Origin: Capitella teleta
Taxonomy: Eukaryota > Annelida > Polychaeta > Capitellidae
NCBI GenBank assembly: GCA_000328365.1
Contig: KB308638.1
Coordinates: 128,535 to 192,534 of the forward strand
Reading direction: 5' to 3'
DNA: 64,000 nucleotides
The first letter of the stretch is position 1. Each line of letters starts with the position of its first letter. The translations under genes and the position numbers were made by a program. This document shows positions 54,400-64,000 of this stretch, one piece after another. The notes beneath the pieces are model-generated. The model did no database searches. It was not told the DNA's origin and was given only the letters and a program-made list of their open reading frames with translations.

Positions 54400-56530
54400 T
54401 TACCATGACGGGAAGTTTTGTTTCAGCACCGCAACGCCCTCGAGATTTTTGGCGCGTTGTGCAGCAGCCATAACGGTCTCTCCGTTTCTGTTTTTGATGT
54501 TCGGGTCTCCGTTGCTCATCATGAGCACATTCCACACGTGTAAGTCGCTGGTGTGCGTCGCAGCTGTGTGTGCCGGTGTGTTCCCTGCGTGGTCCTGTGC
54601 GTTGACGTCGGCACCCGCTTTTACGAGGAATTCAACCACGCACAACATCTCCGTCTTGACAGCCTTGTGCAGGGCCGTCTCCCCGTAGAGCGCGTCCCGG
54701 GAATTCAGGTTTGCCCCGTGGGTGAGCAGATGTTTCACGCATCGACCTGTAATAGCACAAGATGTCAAGGTCATCAACTGTGCGAGTGGACCTGACCTGT
54801 GAGATCGTGCACGGCGGCCAAGTGAAGCGGCGTTTGACCTGCTGAATTAACTGGGTCAGGTTGAGCGCCTAGTTCGAGCAGCGTCCTCACGGCGTCCGCG
54901 TTCGCCATCCTGACTGCCACGTGCAGAGGAGAGGGACCGTGCAACCGACCGTCCTGGAGGTCAACGAACGCTCCACATCCGATCAGGAGCTTCAGTATCG
55001 AGTGGTTCTTTCTTCCTGAGAAGTACAATGCACACTTCATACATGTACATGTCGTATTGGATAAATTGAGATCACGTACGTGATCGTAAAATGAGTGTAG
55101 CATTAGTCCTACTGCATGCTAGGCTATGCTAGCTATAGTCACGAATGCGTATTCGTTCCATCGCTAAGCGTGCCATATAGTACACGCTAGTGGGTACATG
55201 TTGCCATATTATAATTAATATTGTTACATTTGTATTAGTGTTGCAGATATGTACATATACTATGATTATAATGGTGGTTATTAGTATAAAATAATTAGGC
55301 CTACGACGAAATGACCACTGCAACGTACGGACGTCCAAGTCGCCATGAAGTCATATAGCACATGTTCACGACCCGCAGGAGAGGGCCTTGCAAATGTTGT
55401 TTGCCAGCGACTGCTTTTGAAGGGGCTTCATAGAGGTCGCCACTGCATGTCCTTAGCGAGTCACGACGTTTGATTGTGTTTGATCAGTATTGCTGTGTAG
55501 GCCTTATTAAAGCCTAAACGTGTAAATGTACTTCATTGCTACTATAGTAATTCGGTGTATTTTGACAAATTATTGACATCATGCAACAACACTATATAAA
55601 CTTATTGACTTGATTGCTACTAGTCAATAAGTTGATGGAGTATTATTGCACGTCAATAATTTGTCAAAATACACCGAATTTTAAGATGACTTTTAAGACC
55701 TGTGAATGCGATGACTCCTTGACAGGACAAAACACAATGCAGACGTACTAACACATTTGTATACTTACTTGTGCTTCTTCCCTTCGTATCAACAACGAAT
55801 TCTGAACAAAAACACATTGTTGGGCGTGTCTTTCCACTCTTTGCACTTTTAAAAGCTATAATTAAGCACGAACAACACGCAGCAGCAACTCAAAACAACT
55901 GCGTACATATTTGAGCCAGCACTAGCGCATAATACGATGCATGCGAGCATATCACGTAGATCGAGGTGCCAATTAATGCTGAATGCGTAATTAGCACTTA
56001 CTGGTCATCGCCAGGTGCAGAGCAGCAAATCCGACATTGTCCATGAGGTTAGGGTCAGCCCCCTTCTCCAGTAACACGTTAATGTCCGGCTCATAGCCAC
56101 CCAGCACCGCTTTATGCAACGCTGTCTGGTGAGCACCGTTGGTGACATCCAGATCAGTCTTTGCGGCGCACAGTGCCTCGATTTGCTCTGTACATCCAGG
56201 GCGATCACACAGCAGCATGAGAGCAGTGTTGCCTCCGATGTCCCTCTCATTCACATCAATTTCATGATCCAGCAGCGTCCGCAGTATCGCCACGAAATCA
56301 TCGTGTGCGCCGAGTTTCTCAGTCTCTGCGAACTGCAGCACAAGTTCATGCAGAGCGTTGTGGAATTTATGTTTGTCGAGTTGCGCTGACACCAAGAAAG
56401 GAGCACCACTGATGATCTCTGCCACGCCCTTGCTGTCCAGGGATGCGATGGCGTCCAGGAGTGACCTGACCAGGGGCTTCTTCTCAGGCGACTCAGTGTC
56501 ACGGTCGGGATCCTCCGCTATCGTCTCCAT
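54400..56530 (-). CDS. Ankyrin-repeat protein, unassigned
   Basis: Three exons on the minus strand, 56530-56002, 55015-54797 and 54746-54400, in consistent phase (1, 1), give 364 residues. The first about 70 residues lack a known domain and are acidic at the start. About eight ankyrin repeats follow, recognisable by DIGGNTALMLL, AHQTALHKAVLGGYEPDI, NVGFAALHLA, GPSPLHVAVRMANADAV, AGQTPLHLAAVHDL, YGETALHKAVKTEM, and AGNTPAHTAATH. The end NFPSW shows no SOCS, death or zinc domain. I cannot assign an orthologue; an I-kappa-B-like cytosolic binding protein is possible by architecture, but no DSG degron is present. Intron 1 (986 nt) contains a near-perfect 132-bp hairpin. A (CTG)n run lies about 110 bp upstream of the start. 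The gene is head-to-head with the coiled-coil gene. Confidence 0.85.
55549..55680. repeat. 132-bp foldback hairpin in ankyrin-gene intron 1
   Basis: The 29-bp outer arms are a perfect inverted repeat (55549-55577 and 55652-55680, starting AATTCGGTGTATTTTGAC). The 12-bp inner arms AACTTATTGACT / AGTCAATAAGTT (55599-55610 and 55622-55633) are also perfect, leaving an 11-nt loop. The arms between are partly paired. This is either a recent palindromic MITE or a structured RNA. Confidence 0.9.
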
Positions 56531-57544
56531 AGTGTTTTATTCTGCATGAATATTGCGCTCGCGTTGTTATCCCTGGTGGATCAGCAGCACTGCATCGGTT
56601 CTATAAATAGATCGACGGCATGATGATGAGACTGCTGCTGCTGCTGCTGCTGCTGTGTGCCTATGAATACGATCGCTCTCTGCTGCACTTGGCATATCAT
56701 CATTCTGATCATGCCCCATATAGAAAGAGAGTCTTCTCATTTTATTAAAGCGCATTCCGACCTTGTTAGACGCTGTGCCACCTTGCCATGGGTCGCCTGT
56801 ATGTGCACCTCACACTGTGTGCCAACCGTGCATATGATGTCATGTTCGCCCTTTACCGTTAGCCTTATATATTACATGCACAGGATTAAGTCATTTTCAT
56901 CAATAATTATGCTCACTTTGCTCACCATTAGCATTGATTGGCGACCACGATTTATCTACTCAGGCCTATAGTGTAGTTGTAATAATTACCGGTATGTAGT
57001 TGCCGTATATTAAAATTGATAGTATAAATTGATAGCAAAAGTTGTTCGAACGAATAGTATACACGTAAAGTGAAGTTATATTTTTATGGGCGGCATGTGC
57101 CTCCAGATTCTCTGGAGCTACAGAAATTCCAAGCGACTTGCATAATTAATGTACATAACCTTAGGCGCATAAACTTAATACCAGGTAGAATAATAGAGAT
57201 TATAAATTCTTTATCAACTATACGGTCCGACTTGTACAGCTACATACATATGCTCATATTTAGTACGTACACGCATTAATAATTTAATTTCCAGACCCTA
57301 ATAAACATGATTTTCGATGCATTAATTGATAATTATAAGGCCAACCGCCTATTAACAAACAATAAGAATCACAGATTTGGTCTGATTTCTTGAATTGACC
57401 GATTCACTTCTGTTGCCATGGTTACCGCGTAGTCGTGAAGTCAGAGAAGGAATGGGCGTCCGTTGAACGAGACGTGATAATGTCCACCGTAGAAGAAAAC
57501 AACTGTTACGCGTAGTCAACAAGGTTGCAATCTGTTACAAAAAG
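56531..57544. other. Intergenic between divergent ankyrin and coiled-coil genes
   Basis: A (CTG)n microsatellite of about eight units lies at 56633-56656. The rest is AT-rich with no further gene. The region must hold both promoters, but no clear element is seen. Confidence 0.45.
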
Positions 57545-58423
57545 ATGCCAACTATTGGTTCAATTTTCGTCTGTCGAAGCGCAACCCAACGAAGATGGCG
57601 AAGAGAAAACGCCGCACAATTGGAAGAAATTAAGAGGATACTGAAGCAATGTCAACAAGAAAACCGCACTCTGAAGCAATCGCTCCAAGAACTGAGAGTG
57701 AAGTATGCGTTGGAATCACAGGCGACGAAGGTCGAACGACGCCGATTGATGCAAACCTGTGAGCTGGAGGTCGTTCGTTGGAGCGCGAGGGTGGAGGAGT
57801 TGGAACGGAGGCTGACGGGGAGGTCAAAGAAAGAGGGCGACTCTGGCTTCTGCGAAGAGCGCAGGTTGGAGGCTGAAAGGCAACAAATAGCAACACATGC
57901 AGATGCGCCAAACTCCGTGGATTCTGCGGAGTCTCCAGAACCTTCTACTTCGCAGAGAAATCCTGAAATGGACGCAACTGAGGCTCAGTTCAATATCGCT
58001 AAGTTAAAGCGGGATCAGCAATTCTTGAAGGTGAAGCATGAGTTGAATATCGAGAAATTGGAAATGGAGCTGAAAGCCAAGGACGACTTGGCTCAGCGTT
58101 CCAAGGAGATGATTCGCATTCTGGAGCAAGCGTATCACGAAGGAAGCGGGGTGGACGAAGAGCTGAGCGCTAAACTGGGGAGGATGAGGAGTGTGGACAG
58201 GGTGATTGAACGGGAGAAGAAGGCCATCGTTCGGGAGATGAACAAGCAACTGCAGGAAATTACAGAGGCGAAGGCGAGGTTGAAGAACAATATCAACGTG
58301 TGGAAGAATTTCTGGATCAGTGCCAAGAAAACTCAAGGTCAATGGCTTAGTTTATCAGCTGAGATGGAAGAGGAAGAGATCAAAGGTGAAAGCGATGATA
58401 CTTTGAAGATTGAAGAGCTATAA
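57545..58423 (+). CDS. Orphan coiled-coil protein, 292 residues
   Basis: One intron-free frame of 292 residues. Residues about 15-95 are strongly helical and charged, with leucine heptads (LEEIKRILKQCQQENRTLKQ), and a second helical block covers about 140-265 (FLKVKHELNIEKLEMELKAK). A Ser/Pro-rich linker at about 95-140 separates them, and the C-terminus is acidic. No signal peptide, membrane helix or enzymatic motif is visible. It resembles cytoskeletal or ciliary CCDC proteins in general composition only, so I do not name it. AATAAA at about 58866 is a plausible polyadenylation signal. The neighbouring MPRIP-like gene is tail-to-tail with it. Confidence 0.75.
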   Translation: MPTIGSIFVCRSATQRRWRRENAAQLEEIKRILKQCQQENRTLKQSLQELRVKYALESQATKVERRRLMQTCELEVVRWSARVEELERRLTGRSKKEGDSGFCEERRLEAERQQIATHADAPNSVDSAESPEPSTSQRNPEMDATEAQFNIAKLKRDQQFLKVKHELNIEKLEMELKAKDDLAQRSKEMIRILEQAYHEGSGVDEELSAKLGRMRSVDRVIEREKKAIVREMNKQLQEITEAKARLKNNINVWKNFWISAKKTQGQWLSLSAEMEEEEIKGESDDTLKIEEL

Positions 58424-59355
58424 CAAATTCACACAGGGCTCTAGGATCAGATGAACTAAAAATTAGTTCAATTTTAGATGAAGAAGAAAACATTTGAGGA
58501 GAATAGACAAAAAGTTTAACGAATTCAGAGGAAAAAATATGAAAAATCAAAGAATGTTTTTATTCATTTAAAAAAAAAAAGAATAAATTTGACATTTGCA
58601 ACTCAAAATTCATATCCTGTAGTACATCAATGGATCGTCAACAATCAGTGAGGAGAGTTTTTTAGTAGCAAATTTATTTTGCACTGCTCATCACTCATTT
58701 CGAACTTGCAGCCAATACTGCTGATTATATAATTAGGGTAAAAAAAAAGAAAAAAATGAAAAAGAAAAAAGTTATATAAAAAAGTTTTGATCACCAACTG
58801 GCAGAGATATGTGTAGTTTTTGATATATTCTCAAATGGAATAGAATATGGAATATGCCATGTTCTAAATAAAGATGTGCGTCAACCCGTGTGAGTAGCGA
58901 TACAAGGAATGAAAAAGAAGATGTCGCATATTATAAAATTTGCGTAGCATATAGAGATATAGGTGCAAAAATAGAATTGACAGGAATTAAAATGATAAGT
59001 TATAGATTGGAATCAGGTGAAATTATAAAAAAAACCAAAAAAATGATTCTGTACACCAAAGATGAATACCCGTAAACAATGCTCAATAAAAACAAAAATA
59101 AAGTTGATCACCATTTCAACAGTAAAGTTGACTGACAAGGCAAGGGGCAGCAGAGAGTTTCTGCGTTCTACCAGCGATAAAAAAACACCTACACAGCTGC
59201 TGCCATTGGTAATAGCACCCACTGCATGCACACAATTCAGTTTGTGACATTTTGGAGATTAAAAAAGTCCCTTTGATTCAACTCCCTTTTCCCCGAAAAA
59301 CAAAACCGAAAAACAGGGGAAAAGAAGAGCAATCAGATGGGTGAGAAAAGGGGAT
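58424..59355. other. 3' regions of the coiled-coil and MPRIP-like genes
   Basis: A-rich sequence including A-runs near 58570 and 58740 and AATAAA-type words. No additional gene; the frame at 58890-59075 has no recognisable content. Confidence 0.5.
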
Positions 59356-62300
59356 TCAGATATGTTGCACGATTTCAACTGAGGCACTCTTGGCATGACA
59401 GGGCGACAGGGGGGGAGGGGAGGAGGCCGGGGGCGCTGGGGCGTCTCCGGTGGGGTCACTGGGGTCATTGCGTTGTGATGATTTCTCATCCGAGATTCTG
59501 ACGGCCGGAATAGAGGGCAGAGATGGCATGCTGATTCGCTTGGTGACCGGAATACCAGGGTTGCTCATCGCTCGCTCAGGATCTATAAATAGCATGAAAT
59601 CAGAAGATAAAATAACCATTGAGCGACATACTCTTCTGTCTCCAACTGGAGGCTTTCTTCGTTCTGTTAGGGATGTTGACAAGTGGAGTGGATGAGCCAA
59701 GAGGAGCAGCGATCCCATCTTCCTCTTCAAAGATGGTGGAAGATGACGCGTGGAATGAGTTGAGTTCCGTCTGGAGTTCCTTGACCTCTGCCTCCAGATG
59801 CCTCTGGTGTGCTTTGTGTTCCTCTTCGCTCATTGACTGCAATTGCGATCGCTCCTCCAACTCACAAGACATTTCTTCAACCTGCAGCTGCAGCCGATCC
59901 AGCTCACTCTGCAGCTGTGAGATCTCTCCTTGCTTCACTAGCATTGCCAGCTGCCAAAAAAGCAGAAGTATAAAAGTGAATTGAACCTCTGTGAACGAAC
60001 CTTAAGAGAGGCCACTTGGGGTGAATCGTTGGAGTCAGCCGCCAATTCCGGTTGCTCCACACATCTCTTCAACTTCTGGATTTCATGCTTCAGGCGGGCG
60101 ACCAGCTCCTCATTCCTGGCAACATCCATGTAAGCTTTCAATCTTGTTAGTATGGATGCACTTACTTGTCTTTGAGGGTGTGTGAATGGCTACGACTTTG
60201 TTGCAGAGCGCTGGTTTGGTGCTCCATGCGCTGGTGAAGGGCGGCGTTCTCCAAACAGCGTAATGAATACTGCTCCATCAACTGTTTCATCTCCCACTGT
60301 AGAAGTTCCATGTCTTCTCTGTGTAACAAAAAAACTATACAAGAATTATACATTAAAAATTGACACTGACTCATGCTGCGTCTGAAGAGCTTCCAGTTCC
60401 GTCTGCGAGTAAGTCTTAGCGATAATTCCAAGGAACTTGTCTCTTTCCCTTCGTAATTCCTCCTCTTGCGCCTTTCGCATGGCATCCAATGCTGAAAGAG
60501 GCCACAGTTGAATACTTGAAGAGTGCTGCAAAAGGCATGACATACCTGCTTGCGTGGCCCTGGTCTCCTCAGCCAACAGCTGCTCCTTCTCTTGACGCAG
60601 TGATTCCAATTCTTGCTTGTGTGCCTTCCGCATCTGCATGAGCACCCTCTGGTGGGAGCGCTCCATACTGGAGAATCCCTTGTCGTATATTTCCTTCATG
60701 TGTTCCATTTCTTTGAGGAACTTCTTCCTAATCACTCCCTCATCCCACTGCATGTTTTTGCTCTCTCCTGCTTCTAGCAGCTGTTGCACCTCTTCTTTCG
60801 TGCGTGCAATTTCCCGTTGATGTGCTGAGCGCTGAACGGCCAACTCTTGTTCATAGTCACCCTTGAGGAGAGGAAGATTTGGTGCAAATGCAAAGCGTGA
60901 AATATGAGTGACTCACTTGTAAATTCTGCAGCTGCATCTCCAACTGCTGGATCTTGGAGTTCATCACAAACGGGTCAGTGCCTGGACCATCTCGAGGGGA
61001 GAGCAGTCCTGGTTCAACATCCTACCCAAGACTCATGTTATGGAGTTCAAAGGGCAATGAGTACACCTACCTCTCTGGCTGACACACTAGTGCGTGCCCT
61101 GCGTAGTTCCCTCTCCTTGGCCACGACCTCTTCCGCGGAATTCCTCTGCCGTTCCCTCCAGACGTTCACCTCCTGGTCAAGCGCTGACACCCTACGCCGC
61201 CAGTGCGTGCTCTCCTGTTCCTGCTCTTCCTGCAGCGCTTCCATCTGAGCCTTCAAAGTGGAGAGCTCTTCCTGGGCACTCTGCAAGCGAGTGTTGTGCG
61301 CTTGGCGCTCGGAAGCAAGGTTCTTCTCTGCGTTATGCGAAGCCGCTTCCAGGTCTTGTTGCAGAGATTTAATTCTGATCTCGTATCCGTCTTTGAGTGA
61401 CTGAACTTCCTGTTCATGGCTGCGCAGTTTGTGCTCCAGTTCCAGTCTCGAAACCTCTTCCTTCTGCTCCGTCAGATCAGATCCAGAGTCGACCAAGTGT
61501 TGCATCTCACTGATCTCCTTCAGCAGTTCCTCCTTCTCTGCTGTGTACTTCTCTTCCAGTTGTTTCTTCGCAGCCTCTACCTTGTCCAGATGTTCCAAGC
61601 GCAACCGATGCACCGTGACTGTGAGCTGAGCCTGAGCGACAGCTTCTCTGAGTAAACCCGGAGACAGATACTGAGAGAAATGACTAGCCAGCATCTGGTC
61701 ATCCAGGGCAACCTCAGAAGCAATCTTCTGCAGATCTGTAGAATCTGAATTGCCACTCATGAGGCAGAGAGCAAGTTGAGCTTTGATTTGCGCGTCCCTG
61801 GATAACTCCTGGCTGAGGGTGTCATCGTCTTGAGCTGAGGTGGAAGGCAGGGTGTCTGCTATCTGCTCAATGCAGTGCAGGTGACCTCTGATGATAGCCT
61901 TGCGTGATAGAGCGTCAGCCAGAAGCACTGTGCACTTGGATCGCTGCCTCTCCAGACGCTGAGCCCTCTGTGCCTCATCAGCTTCAGAACTCTCAAACAT
62001 CGACAGATCTCCAAGATCCAACTCCATTTCCTCAGACGCCAGCTGATCTGCTGCCTGCATGACTTCTTGTATGAGCGCGTCAGTGTCGGTGCTAATGCAC
62101 TGTCGAATGACGCTCAGCACTTGCTCTGCATCCATCGCTGAGTCCTGCAGAAGCTCAGCAATGTACTTCTCCATGCAGCACTTGGCTGCATGCAGCAGTT
62201 CTGCTTGCAGTGTTTCCCTGCGCCATGCCTTCGCCTCTCTCACGTCCGAGGTGCTGGAGAGAACCATGAGCTTGGCCAGCTGCACGGTCTTCTCCTGTAG

Positions 62301-64000
62301 GTACGCATGCACCCTGTCTGCAGATTGCTCCTCCTGCAATAAGAGCTGCTTACGCATTGCGGCCACTTGCTGCTGAATGGCTGCTGGCTCAGAACTCTGC
62401 AAGTTGGCTTGTAATCGACCGAGCTGAGAGAGCAACTGAGTCTGCAGCATTGCACGGTCAGGCAGTGAGAGAGAGGGACTAGATTCAACCATTTTAAGAT
62501 TCAAAGCAGACAGCAGATTCGTACTCTCTGATAAACCACTCAGATGCAAGTTCAATGTTTTTACAGGGAGCACAGAAACCGTGGCATCTGATATCCTTGT
62601 TTGCAGTTCTGAAGCTTTCACAAAACGATCAGCTAAGATTTCTGCGTATGTGTCCATGGGTTCAGTGTCAGAGGCGCTTGAGGCCTCCGCGTGAGACACC
62701 AAGCGACCAAGCTGCAGCATTTTGTGCTGAGCGTGAGAGATCTGCAGAAGCAGGGAATCCAGGCCACAACATGCGATGCTGCTACGAGAGGCAGAAGAGG
62801 CAATCTGGCCAACGATCAGCGCCTCCAGAGCAAGACACTCTGCATAACTCCTCAGCTGACACGATTCACTGATCTGCGTCTGTGGTGTGGACAGCTTCTG
62901 CACGAGTGAGCGAACCTTTAGCTCAACATCCTTATCCCTGGAACTCTCAATATCACAGAGAACCTCTTTGAGAGAAGCCAAGCATTCATCCAGTGTTGTC
63001 TGCTGGTCTTCATTTTGCGCCGAGAGATCGCTGATCCTTGCGACTGGTGTTGCCTGACCTTTGCCCTCTTTTGCAACCATCAGTTCCATTTCATTCTCCT
63101 GTAGACGTGCAATGCGACCCTTACAGTCCCTCAGTTTGGCCTCATAGTCAGCAATCATGATCGCACTGGTCGATGTTTCCTGCTTCTCTTCTTCTCCACT
63201 CCGCAGCTTCCGCTCCAAGCGTCGGTTCTTCTTCTCCGTCGTGTCCAACTCTTGGGCCAGTTCCATGACCTTCGCCTCTAAGCGCTGTGCTTGCGTCTCA
63301 CTCGCAGTTTGCATGTTCCTCATTTCATGCTGCAAAGCGTTCACTTGTGAATCCAACCGACTCAACTCAGCGTCCTTTTCCACAATGCTCTCTCTGAGGT
63401 TTCCTTTTTTCCTGCTTTCATCCAACACTTTCTTTAACTGATCCTCTGCTCTGCTCTGAGCGGCTTCTGCATCTTTCAGCTGAGCCATGCGTTCCTTCAG
63501 AAGTTCCTTCATCTCCTCAGCTTCCCTTTCCTTCTGCTGCAAGTTTTCCTGGAGTTGTTGCTGGGTGTCATCAGAGGTCAGCCGCAGAGCTTTCTCCTCA
63601 TCAGTGCCGTCCATCTTTAGACTAAGCTCCTCCTCAAGATCATGGATCCTCCGTTTAGTGGCTTCCAGTTCCTTGCAGACTTTGTCGTGCTTCTTGCGAT
63701 AGTGTTCCCTCTGGCTGTTGGTGCGACTCAGACTGGACAGGAGGCCCTCGTAGTCCTGGTCTTTCTCTGACACAGTGTGCTGCGCCTGTCTCAACTGCTC
63801 CTGCAGCGCTTGCACCGTGGCCTCCAGGGTGTCCTTCTCCTTGCTCAGCGCTTGCACGTTCGCCTCAACCTTCTCCAAATTCTTCTGCTTCTCAATTTGG
63901 CTCTGAAGTTGTTCCCAGCGCTGTTGCTGATCGTGGCAGGTCTGCTTCAGCCGTTGATGCTGCTCTACCTCAGAAGACAGCTCTTCTCCGATGGCATCAA
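59356..64000 (-). CDS. MPRIP: MPRIP/outspread-like coiled-coil protein (C-terminal part, N-terminus beyond window)
   Basis: Exons on the minus strand: 64000 (open at the edge)-61071, 61021-60917, 60861-60546, 60491-60371, 60318-60166, 60115-60001, 59950-59632, 59582-59356, all in phase and coding about 1428 visible residues. The first is at least 2.9 kb of coiled coil. The C-terminal exons match myosin phosphatase Rho-interacting protein: RKAHKQELESLRQEKEQLLA, then ALDAMRKAQEEE, then QYSLRCLENAALHQRMEHQT (human EQYSQKCLENAHL), then an ELVARLKHEIQKLK helix and a Ser/Pro-rich end. Family role: an actin-associated scaffold that links RhoA and myosin phosphatase (MPRIP; outspread in flies). The PH domains expected at the N-terminus would lie past 64000. 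The very long coiled-coil exon is larger than in standard vertebrate isoforms; it holds a less helical Ser/Leu-rich block around 62400-62900. Confidence 0.85.

Noticed and set aside
1-64000. CRISPR arrays, bacterial operons, riboswitches and rRNA genes
   Set aside because: The window is eukaryotic nuclear DNA with spliced genes; no regularly spaced direct repeats with unique spacers or rRNA signatures were seen.

Overview
This window comes from an animal nuclear genome. It holds eleven protein-coding genes, ten of them with both ends visible. Most have clear bilaterian orthologues (SRSF2, HELZ, YARS2, PDIA6, INTS9, SERINC, KLHDC9, ZNF800, MPRIP). Introns are short and uniform: 16 of the 17 HELZ coding introns are about 48-68 nt, and the same holds in YARS2, INTS9 and MPRIP. 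Intergenic DNA is rich in LINE fragments and non-autonomous DNA transposons. A compact, slowly evolving early-branching metazoan such as a sponge fits, but the sequence does not fix the taxon. The 971-bp run of N (11844-12814) is an assembly gap.

Layout. 1-1644: AT-rich, palindromic DNA. 1645-2178 (-): SRSF2. 3175-16745: mostly mobile DNA, with LINE fragments, a 703-bp TTAA-flanked MITE nested in an older TTAA-flanked MITE, and a pogo-like element in a microsatellite. 17103-23186 (+): HELZ, 18 coding exons. 24527-26805 (-): YARS2, 12 exons. 26.8-31.9 kb: repeats, including a hAT-like element with an 8-bp target duplication. 31914-35239 (-): PDIA6. 37243-40123 (+): INTS9, 19 exons. 41970-46367 (+): SERINC. 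47242-48219 (-): KLHDC9-like. 49918-53304 (+): ZNF800-like. 54400-56530 (-): ankyrin-repeat protein. 57545-58423 (+): orphan coiled-coil protein. 59356-64000 (-): MPRIP/outspread-like, N-terminus beyond the window.

The genes are not an operon or pathway cluster. They are housekeeping functions: splicing (SRSF2), snRNA processing (INTS9), mRNA regulation (HELZ), mitochondrial translation (YARS2), ER folding (PDIA6), membrane biology (SERINC) and actomyosin scaffolding (MPRIP). Several pairs are tail-to-tail (HELZ/YARS2, SERINC/KLHDC9, ZNF800/ankyrin, coiled-coil/MPRIP) or head-to-head (KLHDC9/ZNF800, ankyrin/coiled-coil).

Two observations stand out. SERINC carries four tandem alternative exons. 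All four are entered in phase 2, left in phase 1 and have length 2 mod 3, so exactly one must be used; they rewrite one cytoplasmic loop. PDIA6 carries two homologous adjacent exons (49 and 50 codons, phase 0-0) for the second half of its second thioredoxin domain, a probable mutually exclusive pair. A near-consensus ER stress element lies about 100 bp upstream of the PDIA6 start. All exon models were built by hand from splice sites, reading phase and family similarity; none has been tested against transcripts.
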